In this document: piece after piece, positions 28,184-35,763 of the stretch
Numbering within the stretch: the stretch's first letter is position 1
How the letters are laid out: every line of letters starts with the position of its first letter
NCBI RefSeq assembly: GCF_001750165.1
Contig: NZ_CP015411.1
Coordinates: 1,516,001 to 1,580,000, forward strand
Source: Pseudoalteromonas luteoviolacea
GTDB taxonomy: Bacteria > Pseudomonadota > Gammaproteobacteria > Enterobacterales > Alteromonadaceae
Length of the DNA: 64,000 bases
Direction of reading: 5' to 3'
Position numbers and translations under genes: made by a program
Notes under the pieces: generated by a model
Database searches by the model: none
What the model saw: the letters and a program-made list of their open reading frames with translations, nothing else
What the model was told of the DNA's origin: nothing

Positions 28184-28519
28184 ATGTTCCGTGATGTAAG
28201 TTTGGCGACCGGTTATCTGGCATTTTCGGTGTTGTTTTTTACTGGTACTAGGTTATATATTTTTACATCTACAGATGTGTTAGCGAGGGTAGATATATGG
28301 CAAATTTTTGGTGCGCAAATATCCTATGTATTTATCATAGCTATAAGCTATTACATGATTAAAAAGTCACATTTCAAAGCTGTGAACTTAGCTTTATCAA
28401 TAATTGCAATCATTATTTCAATTCTTTTCGTTCCTTACTTAGGTTTCATGATTTTATTTCTTATGTTCTTAGTGAAACTATTAGGAAATAAACGTAGCGG
28501 AGCCAAATTAACTCAGTGA
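28184..28519 (+). CDS. Small membrane protein, unknown
   Basis: 111 residues with GGAG about nine bases before the ATG. Four hydrophobic segments are visible (YLAFSVLFFTGTRLYIF, IFGAQISYVFIIAISYYMI, AVNLALSIIAIIISILF, YLGFMILFLMFLVKLL) and a basic C-terminus (GNKRSGAKLTQ). No family recognised. It lies 226 bases before the toxin gene on the same strand, so a link is possible but unproven. Confidence 0.6.
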   Translation: MFRDVSLATGYLAFSVLFFTGTRLYIFTSTDVLARVDIWQIFGAQISYVFIIAISYYMIKKSHFKAVNLALSIIAIIISILFVPYLGFMILFLMFLVKLLGNKRSGAKLTQ

Positions 28520-28745
28520 TTTAAAAAAGCATATACGTTGACGGTGTTTTTAGCTTATTTCTTATGAATAAATAAAATAGCCACTGTTAAATAATTCAAA
28601 TTTATTAATTTATTTATACTTTGTCATTTCTGACGAAGCGGGACCTTTTTGTCTTAATTTGGAGGTGAAGATTAAAAAATAAACACATTTTTTTAATTTT
28701 TTTTGGGCAAGGATTAGTTGCCTGATTTTATTTAAGGATCAAAAA

Positions 28746-31700
28746 ATGAATTTTAAATTTAAAGGTGTAAAGCCGTTTGTGAGGGCGCTTTCACTGCTTA
28801 CAATACTTACAGCTTCTGGAGCATCTGCTGCTTCACAAATAGTTGATGAGCAAGCTCATCAATTTGCAAATGGAGAACTAGAGCCGTTTAGAGCAATAGA
28901 CTCAGGTCAGTTGCCGAATTCAGTGCATATAGTTCCTCTTGATTTAAAGTCTAACTCAAGATTGTACCTTCATTCTGATTCATCGCATCAGATGCTTGAT
29001 ATTCGAAACGAAAGCGTACAGTCCACTGATGCAACTTTGTGTGCTCAAGGTTGTCCGACTGCAACTAGTGCAAGTGTTTTCTTGGACGAAATGCTGAGCC
29101 AGTATGAGACTTATCCATATTACTACGGAGCGATTAAGGGTCCATCAATGGTTGCTAAGGATAAGTCAGGTAACCCATTTGAATTGGCGTCTTTATATGC
29201 TGCCGTGATAGCAAACAATGCTCTGGTGCATGACTGGAGATATGTATTTGGTCGTGTTCAAGTGTCGGGTGAGCAATTGAAGAAGTTTGTTGGTGTTGAT
29301 AACGCGATGGAAGCCGCACATATCTTACATACTTCAGGTTATCAGGTATCAGGGTCTGTAGACTCAACTGGTAAATTGGTCATTGCACAGTTTAACCACG
29401 TGTGGTTAAAAGTGAAAGAAACATCATCATCAGCCTGGGTGAGTGTCGATCCCTCTTTTAAAGCGCATACTATTCCAAATAAGTTTAACTTAAATGCGTT
29501 GGCTGGGGTAAATCCGTCCAGTTTACTGAATGGGTTAAGCGATAGCGGTGCGCTTAACAACCCCAATGGGATTATGATACCAGACATTCAGATAGCTGAA
29601 GAGTTTTCTGAGTCTTCTCAAGATATGATCGCAAATTACCTGAGTGCGAATCGGTTATTAAGCTACGAAGATGTTGTTCAGCAAAGAAAGCCAGTAAAAG
29701 ATATGTACAATGGCTTTGGTCATGCTCTCCCATACCAACAAGTTGGCTCTGCGAGCGAGTCACAATCTTTCAGCACAAATCATAAGCACCGCATCAAAGT
29801 AACGGTCGCAGGGATCAACCATACAGTAGACTTACGCGATGTAATTGGAAGCCGATTAACCTTGAGTTATGAAGGTGCCACTACCACCGACAAGAATAAG
29901 ATTACAGCAAATGGTGGTGTACTTGGTCTGCTATATAAAGAAGTCAAACTTGTACCAGTATTAAAGTCAAATGGTACTGTATTAGCCAGAGGTTCTGCGG
30001 CTAGTCTAGGTGAATATCAACAAGTTACAGTAACATTTTTTAATGGTTCAAAGAACGATGGTTCGGCTACTCACTATATTACGGTTGGTGGTATTCATGC
30101 TATTGCATTAGACCCGCAGCATATTAGTGATACGTATTTTGAAGAGCAGCTGGCAGTCTTAGAAAATGCTTCACAGTTGTACCGAAACGATGCAATGGAT
30201 GAAAGATACTCTGGTCAGCTAATGCATATTTTGGGTTTGTCATATTACAAGCAATTAGATAATGCGATTAACAATGTCAGCTCTGGCTCTGGTGCCATGA
30301 TTTACCATAAAGTGTCTGAGGCGTTGATGTCAATTGACTTGACGGCAAAGCGTCAGCCTAATGGTCAATACCGTATGGCAGTTGGTAGCAGGGGTATTGA
30401 TGCTCCAAGAAATGTGTATAGCATATTCTCATATAAGGAAAGTGAGCGTGTTGATAGAGCAGCAGTGCTGTTTGCAACTGGTATTGCGGCATCGGGTTTA
30501 GAGCACGCGGTATTTGAGAAAACACTTGGTTGGCCATCTAACTCAACCATGTCGATTTTACGGTTTGCAGCGCAGCATGAAGTGCCAATTTACGTCGTAA
30601 AAGCAAGTAATGTTGATGCGGCACTTGCTGAAATCAACATGCCCGCAAATATTGAAACCAGTATGCGCAATGCTGTAAACAGTGGTCGAATAGTTATCAC
30701 TCCGAAGGAGCAGATGCTAATTGGTGAGTGGAACGGTGTTGGTTACATTGTATTAGACCCTAATACAGGTGCGGCTGGTTATTTAATCAATGGCGGTAAT
30801 GCAGGTGGTAAACAGGCATTTGAGCCTATGGACTTACAGCAAACGAATGATACCTGGTTTACCGATGTGGTTAATATTGGTGAGGCAGTACTTAATGGCG
30901 TATTGATGGGGGAGTTTGGCACAAAAACCTGGGATGATCCGTTGCTACAGAGTGTAAATGATGGCTCTGCTTTTGTCGCGGATTTATTTTTTGTTGGTGA
31001 TGTTAGAAATTTAGGGATTACTACCTTTGACCTTGTGTTTAATGATGGCAGTTTCTCTGATGTTGCTCTTGCTGGTGTTGGCTTTATTCCGTTATTTGAT
31101 ATTGGTAAAGCGGGATACAAAGTGGCTGATAGTTACTTTGATGTGGCGAATCTAAGTCAATATAAAAATGCCTTTGAACAGGTGATGCCAAATGCAGATG
31201 TAACCTTAGCTCAGTTAAACAAAAACAGTAATATCAGTGCTGCAGGTTTACAGACGCTACATGGTGGTTGGAATTCAGTTGTCACCAAAGCCAGTCGAAA
31301 TGATATGGGCTTTACCAATGTTGCCTTACAAGATGGTCATGGCTTTGTGAAGAGCCTAGGCTTAGACCCTAATAATTTAACAAAAGCAAACAAAGGGCTG
31401 GTTGGTGAAAGCGCATCAGAAATGTATGCTCGTTCACAGGGACTTTCTTGTGTTTTCTGTGGTGGAAATCCATCGGCAAACGGTCTGGATAACATTTTCA
31501 AAGACACCAATGGCAACTATATAATCGACGAAACTAAATTTGTATCGGGAAGCGGCAATGCAGGGCTGTCAGGTTTAAGTACATCAACAGGAAACCGCCA
31601 GCTGACGAATGCTTATTTGTTTGGTAATGGAACATCGGTTGGAGGGGCTCTAGGGCGCACGTCTGGATTAAGCAATGTTGAGAAGCAGAAAATTTTTGTT

Positions 31701-31862
31701 GCTTTTCAACAAGGAAAGGTAAAAACTCGGTACACTGTCGTGAAGGACAGACATGTCGGCGCAGGGGTTACACAAGGTTTAACGACTCACCCTGAGTTAG
31801 GTGTTGGAGGCTCTTCACAAATTGATGAAATTGTTATTATAGAACTGCCAATAAAAAATTAA
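28746..31862 (+). CDS. Secreted polymorphic toxin, REase-fold-like C-terminus
   Basis: 1038 residues. Signal peptide at about 1-29 (LTASGASA-A). Residues 140-240 resemble the transglutaminase-like domain found in Rhs/YD-type toxins: GNPFELASLYAAVIANN, YVFGRVQV, then FNHVWLKV (His218) and WVSVDPSFK (Asp235). The usual catalytic Cys is absent, so the domain is probably structural. A middle region ends in a pretoxin-like GVGFIPLFDIGKAGYKVAD (near 780). The last ~140 residues carry GLDNIF (Asp915) and DETKF (Glu929, Lys931), the D...ExK pattern of PD-(D/E)XK nucleases, plus a GNRQLTNAYLF segment common in toxin nucleases. The downstream gene looks like immunity. Nuclease activity is inferred. Confidence 0.75.
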   Translation: MNFKFKGVKPFVRALSLLTILTASGASAASQIVDEQAHQFANGELEPFRAIDSGQLPNSVHIVPLDLKSNSRLYLHSDSSHQMLDIRNESVQSTDATLCAQGCPTATSASVFLDEMLSQYETYPYYYGAIKGPSMVAKDKSGNPFELASLYAAVIANNALVHDWRYVFGRVQVSGEQLKKFVGVDNAMEAAHILHTSGYQVSGSVDSTGKLVIAQFNHVWLKVKETSSSAWVSVDPSFKAHTIPNKFNLNALAGVNPSSLLNGLSDSGALNNPNGIMIPDIQIAEEFSESSQDMIANYLSANRLLSYEDVVQQRKPVKDMYNGFGHALPYQQVGSASESQSFSTNHKHRIKVTVAGINHTVDLRDVIGSRLTLSYEGATTTDKNKITANGGVLGLLYKEVKLVPVLKSNGTVLARGSAASLGEYQQVTVTFFNGSKNDGSATHYITVGGIHAIALDPQHISDTYFEEQLAVLENASQLYRNDAMDERYSGQLMHILGLSYYKQLDNAINNVSSGSGAMIYHKVSEALMSIDLTAKRQPNGQYRMAVGSRGIDAPRNVYSIFSYKESERVDRAAVLFATGIAASGLEHAVFEKTLGWPSNSTMSILRFAAQHEVPIYVVKASNVDAALAEINMPANIETSMRNAVNSGRIVITPKEQMLIGEWNGVGYIVLDPNTGAAGYLINGGNAGGKQAFEPMDLQQTNDTWFTDVVNIGEAVLNGVLMGEFGTKTWDDPLLQSVNDGSAFVADLFFVGDVRNLGITTFDLVFNDGSFSDVALAGVGFIPLFDIGKAGYKVADSYFDVANLSQYKNAFEQVMPNADVTLAQLNKNSNISAAGLQTLHGGWNSVVTKASRNDMGFTNVALQDGHGFVKSLGLDPNNLTKANKGLVGESASEMYARSQGLSCVFCGGNPSANGLDNIFKDTNGNYIIDETKFVSGSGNAGLSGLSTSTGNRQLTNAYLFGNGTSVGGALGRTSGLSNVEKQKIFVAFQQGKVKTRYTVVKDRHVGAGVTQGLTTHPELGVGGSSQIDEIVIIELPIKN

Positions 31863-31872
31863 TCTTAAATAT

Positions 31873-31894
31873 GAGGGCCGTTGGCCCTCCTTTA
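31873..31894 (+). terminator. Hairpin between toxin and immunity genes
   Basis: GAGGGCC (31873-31879) / GGCCCTC (31883-31889) with a three-base loop followed by CTTTAATG. Strong stem but a short T run, so it may attenuate rather than stop transcription into the immunity gene. Confidence 0.5.
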
Positions 31895-31910
31895 ATGATG
31901 TGAGAAATAA

Positions 31911-32735
31911 ATGAAAGGTTTATCACACGAGACACAATTGGAACTTGAGTATCGATTAGGCTCAAATGAAGGGATGATAAATATTTTGGTGCCTGAAGAT
32001 GCGATTGCTGAGCGCAAAGCTTGGTCTTATGGCGCGTTAGCGGGTAGTTACTTTGGCAGAGGTGTGTTGTTACAACTTCTTGGTCAAAACGCCAAAGCCG
32101 AAGAAGCATTCAGCCAGGTGATTGCGAATTCTAAAAACTCGGTGGGGGCCAACTTATTTGAGCAAGATCACTCTCATCAGTACGCACTTTTCATATTCGC
32201 ACTTTTGGTTGGGGATTATGAACAGGCTAATGAATCAGCATATGTGATATCTAAACTGGGGGTCACAAGTTCTAGGCTGCAGGCGCCTTCAGAGGTATAT
32301 GTTGCTTTTGTAGAACTTTGGCTTAAGAATGCTGACAGTGTAAAAGCATTAATACCTAGCTTAGAGAAAATTGAAAATAAAAAGAATGAAAAATATATAA
32401 AGTCGGGCTTTGTTAATGCGTTAAAAGGAGTTTTAGATGGTAATTTATCACTTGTAGTTGATGGTATCCAGAATATGCTGGCAGCCCATAAACATGAAGC
32501 GAAGTATTTAAAAGAAGCGCTAGATCATAATCACTTTATATGTATACCTGCGTTGTTGCTCAGCATAGTGGCGATCAGATATGGTATGGATATTAAAAAA
32601 GCAGTTGAAGGATCTGAAGTGGTTCTAAAAACCAAAATGGAATCGCCACTTGACAGGCCTGAGATACCAGAAAAAACTAAGTTTGAAGTACCTGTTGATC
32701 TTATTCCTGATTATATTATTGAAAAATGGTATTAG
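31911..32735 (+). CDS. Probable immunity protein (Imm49-like)
   Basis: 274 residues, no signal peptide, almost wholly helical in appearance. The last third, LKEALDHNHFICIPALLLSIVAIRYG, resembles the C-terminal signature of the Imm49 family as I remember it (HE...D......C.P..AL...A...G). It starts 48 bases after the toxin stop on the same strand, as immunity genes do. A cytosolic location would suit protection from a nuclease toxin. The ribosome site is weak (GTGAG). An alternative is a generic helical-repeat protein; position is the main argument. Confidence 0.65.
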   Translation: MKGLSHETQLELEYRLGSNEGMINILVPEDAIAERKAWSYGALAGSYFGRGVLLQLLGQNAKAEEAFSQVIANSKNSVGANLFEQDHSHQYALFIFALLVGDYEQANESAYVISKLGVTSSRLQAPSEVYVAFVELWLKNADSVKALIPSLEKIENKKNEKYIKSGFVNALKGVLDGNLSLVVDGIQNMLAAHKHEAKYLKEALDHNHFICIPALLLSIVAIRYGMDIKKAVEGSEVVLKTKMESPLDRPEIPEKTKFEVPVDLIPDYIIEKWY

Positions 32736-32896
32736 CTCCCTGTTAAGGGCGAAACTTCCTGAACATTGACGAGCGAAGCTACACCATCATGTATATGATG
32801 AGACAGTGCGGTAAGTCGGATTGTTTTTGAGTAAATTCATAATTTCTGTTTGATGGCGGTGCTGCGCGCCTTGTGCCGACCTACATCCAAGAGGAG

Positions 32897-32960
32897 AACA
32901 ATAAAAAACAATAAAGGACAAACAATAAAGGACGAGAACAATAAAGCGAGAACAATAAAG
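32897..32960 (+). repeat. Degenerate ACAATAAAGGA repeats before transposase copy 2
   Basis: Five copies of ACAATAAA with varied spacers (AA, GGACA, GGACGAGA, GCGAGA, GG) leading into GGACAGGCAC. It is the counterpart of the long GCAATAAA array at copy 1 but shorter and less regular. Confidence 0.8.
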
Positions 32961-34228
32961 GACAGGCACAAATTCTTTGCATAAACTGCGTTACTTAACT
33001 ACTGTTTAAATATCCAGTTAAAAGTTGAGTTGAATAGGAATGACAAGAGCACGGAACGCACTGATAGATTTGTCGTCGACATCTTATTATCACTTGATAG
33101 CGCGGTGTGTACGCCGTGCTTTTTTGTGTGGACAAGATGCGTATACAGGTAAAAACTTTGACCATAGACGGACATGGTTAGTAGAGCGAATGAAGCTGCT
33201 GAGCAGTGTATTTGCCATTGATATAGCGGCTTATGCCATCATGAGTAATCACTATCATTTGGTGGTTAAAGTGAATAGACAGCAAGCACTTAGTTGGTCA
33301 GATAATGAGGTGATAGCTAGGTGGTACAAGTTATACAAAGGTAGTCCAGTCATTGATAGACAACTAAACGGTGACGCTCTCAGTGAAGCGGAGCAATTGC
33401 TTGTATCTGAGTTAGTAGAAAAGTGGCGTTCTCGGCTGTATGACATTAGCTGGTTCATGAAAAACCTCAATGAGTTCATTGCAAGAGAAGCAAACAAGGA
33501 AGATGACTGCACGGGTAAATACTGGGAAGGGCGATATAAATCACAAGCCTTGTTAGATGAAACGGCATTGCTCAGCTGTATGGCTTATGTAGACTTAAAC
33601 CCAATTCGAGCAAAGGTGGCAAATAATCTAGAGGATAGTGATTTCACCTCGATTCAAGAGCGTATAAAGCACCTTCAAAATGCCAAAGCAAAGGCAAAAA
33701 AATCAAACCAAAACAACAAAACCAGTCACCAAACCAAACAACCTAATTCACTAAAACCATTTGGCGCAAGAGAGCATGAAAACACATTACCCTTCTCATT
33801 GTTGGATTACCTTGAGCTAGTTGACTGGACGGGTCGTCATGTTCACCGCAAAAAGAGGGGATACATACCAAAGAATATACCCAATATTCTAGTATCACTT
33901 AGAATTGAAGAAACGGTATGGTTGGATAGGGCACTGAGTTTTGGAAGTGACTACGGTAACTTTGCAGGTTCGCAGACTGTATTAAGAGCACATGCCGCTA
34001 AAAATGACATGAATTGGTATAAGGGGGTTGGTTAGTAAAAAATAGTTTTAGTCGTACTTTTCAATCTAAACTCCTCTTGTTCGATCAAATGAAAATATTC
34101 CTAAGTTATGTTTATTGCTACCATAAGTTGGGCTTTGGCCGATTTGCCCATCAATCAATCCCATTGTTTTGAAATATATTGCTGTGATTTGATTTCCACT
34201 AAAAAAGGAAAAATAAAAGTGCCTGTCC
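32960..34228 (+). mobile_element. Y1/REP-type transposase element, copy 2
   Basis: Left boundary GGACAGGCAC (32960-32969), right boundary GTGCCTGTCC (34219-34228), enclosing one transposase gene. The right end falls inside an IS4-family transposase gene on the minus strand, interrupting it. Same orientation as copy 1, so the pair flanks the toxin/immunity genes as 1.1-kb direct repeats. Confidence 0.8.
33040..34035 (+). CDS. Y1_Tnp / REP-associated transposase, copy 2
   Basis: 331 residues, identical to the gene at 26366 except Thr45 for Ile45; one further base change is silent. HYH at 71-73 and the downstream WEGRYKS block as in copy 1. Identity starts at the left GGACAGGCAC boundary and stays near complete to just after the stop codon, then falls quickly. 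Such a sharp edge suggests recent transfer or gene conversion of the coding part. Confidence 0.88.
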   Translation: MTRARNALIDLSSTSYYHLIARCVRRAFLCGQDAYTGKNFDHRRTWLVERMKLLSSVFAIDIAAYAIMSNHYHLVVKVNRQQALSWSDNEVIARWYKLYKGSPVIDRQLNGDALSEAEQLLVSELVEKWRSRLYDISWFMKNLNEFIAREANKEDDCTGKYWEGRYKSQALLDETALLSCMAYVDLNPIRAKVANNLEDSDFTSIQERIKHLQNAKAKAKKSNQNNKTSHQTKQPNSLKPFGAREHENTLPFSLLDYLELVDWTGRHVHRKKRGYIPKNIPNILVSLRIEETVWLDRALSFGSDYGNFAGSQTVLRAHAAKNDMNWYKGVG

Positions 34229-35136
34229 AGAATAATATTTTCTCGCCTTGTCAATAATCTCACGGTTATAGAGTCGGGTAAGTCAGGGCGCTTCTTCTTA
34301 GCCTGCGGCGTCGTTGTCAAACGAACCCGCTTATCTTGCTTCCCTAAGCTATCAATCACTTCATACTGGGTCCCTTTCTTGAGGGGGAGCAGCCAATGCG
34401 TGTTACTCCCTTTTTGCTCCCATTCATGTAGCAAGCCAAGTGAATAAAACCCCTTATCGAATAGCGTCAAGCTGTTATTTGGAATATGGTTAATGAGCCT
34501 GCTCGCTAGGTTCATCTCGTTTTCACTTACACTATCAAAGGCACTCCCCAGAATGAGATGACTGCTTAACTCCATTAAGCAGACCATTCTGACTTGCGGA
34601 TAACCAGCATAACTGGCTTTATTGGCCGTTCGAGCAAAGGCCGAACTGTTTGCTGCGCTATCAGGCGTTCGCCAAACTACACCATCAACACCGTAAATAT
34701 TAAGTCCATTCCAATGTGGATGCTCCGCACGGTCATGCCAAGTTTGGGCTGTACGGTAAAAAACATCTTGTACTACATTGCTACCTAGCTTTTTTCTAGC
34801 TTGAGTGACGGCACTTCGAGCGACATAGTCCACGTCTTGAGGCAAGACGATGTCTAATTTATTAATTAGCTGACGAACGGACTCAGTTCGGAACAAGGAC
34901 ATACCAATGACTGCCCAAATCATGGCATCCATTGGGAGCTTGCGTTTACGCAATGTTGCTACACCATTGGAATCTAAACAGGCTTGTATAATCTCTGGCT
35001 CTAAAACATCAGCCAAGCTTTTAAATTCAGTGAGACGAGAGATAGATGTACGTGCAAGTGCTTCTGACAATTCCATTAAAAAATCCGATACCAGTAAACT
35101 GATATCGGATTTTGAAGCCTTGAAAAGATCAGTCAA
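34229..35136 (-). pseudogene. IS4-family transposase, 3' end lost to element insertion
   Basis: DDE transposase. The first ~300 residues are intact and read as IS4 family: an N-terminal domain, then IYGVDGVVW (Asp151) and LTLFDKGFYS (Asp227). Normal IS4 transposases continue to a third catalytic Glu in a YREMK-like motif, which is missing. The frame instead crosses into the end of the second Y1 element at 34228 and runs on through it to 34066, giving a nonsense tail. Without the Glu it should be inactive. The lost part was not found elsewhere in the window. Confidence 0.85.
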
Positions 35137-35211
35137 CTGATCATTAAAATATTTCTTAACTGATCGGCATTAGGGCCTAAGCCCAGCTTTTAATAGGTAA
35201 GAGTATAATTT

Positions 35212-35391
35212 CTAATAGCAAGTGTATGTACAAATAGTTATGTCACGAGAATCGCAACCACAGCTTAATACGCTTAGGTGAGAGTTTGCGCCAGGTCCTG
35301 CGCCGCCACCTATTTTAGGTGTCTGTGTATTTTGAATTGGAGCATTGCTAGAAAGAGATTTAATTGCTTTTTTATTTATTTTAAGTTTCAT
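35212..35391 (-). CDS. RiPP-precursor-like peptide, GG leader and Cys-rich core
   Basis: 59-codon gene too short for usual calling. ATG at 35391-35389 has AAGG seven bases upstream, TAG stop at 35214-35212. The leader begins MKLKINKKAIKSLS, basic and helical, and ends at a GGG motif (residues 28-30) followed by AGPGANSH. The core is rich in Cys, Ser and Thr: LSCGCDSRD then ITICTYTCY, with four cysteines (44, 46, 54, 58). This pattern resembles leader peptides annotated as class I lanthipeptide or natural-product precursors with KLNKK-type starts. No modification enzyme or peptidase-transporter is in the window. Divergent from the hybrid regulator at 35764. Confidence 0.65.
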   Translation of the reverse strand: MKLKINKKAIKSLSSNAPIQNTQTPKIGGGAGPGANSHLSVLSCGCDSRDITICTYTCY

Positions 35392-35763
35392 AATAATACC
35401 TTGTTTATTGAGTTTTTAGTTATTTCTACGTCATAAAGGTTATTAATGGCCTTTAATTTGTAGGCTGTGTTGGTCAGTGTTTAACTTGAAGTAGTGACCT
35501 ATAATTTATTCAGAAATAAAAATTTAAGCCGTATTTGAATTTCCATTTTTATTTAAGAGGGGTTTTTCTTTCGCTCTCTTTTTGACATGTTTTAAAGTTA
35601 TCTGATACAGGGTTTTTGTGTTATTAATATTAGGACTATCACTCACAAAATTGAGACTTTGATATTTATTAACATTTAAATCATTAACTTATAGAGTTTG
35701 GTTTTTTTGACTTTATTTGCTAGTTTTAGCGGTGAGGCTTTGTCTAAGTATAATAAGAATAAA
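35392..35763. other. Divergent intergenic region, peptide gene / hybrid regulator
   Basis: 372 AT-rich bases between the minus-strand precursor-like peptide and the plus-strand regulator; both promoters must lie here. A small repeat AAAGG...CCTTT at 35435-35454 is seen. An in-frame TTG at 35698 could extend the regulator, but ATG 35764 gives a proper signal peptide. Confidence 0.4.

Noticed and set aside
34066..34228. C-terminal 54 residues of the IS4-like ORF
   Set aside because: This part lies in the Y1 element, not in the IS4 gene, so I excluded it from the pseudogene.
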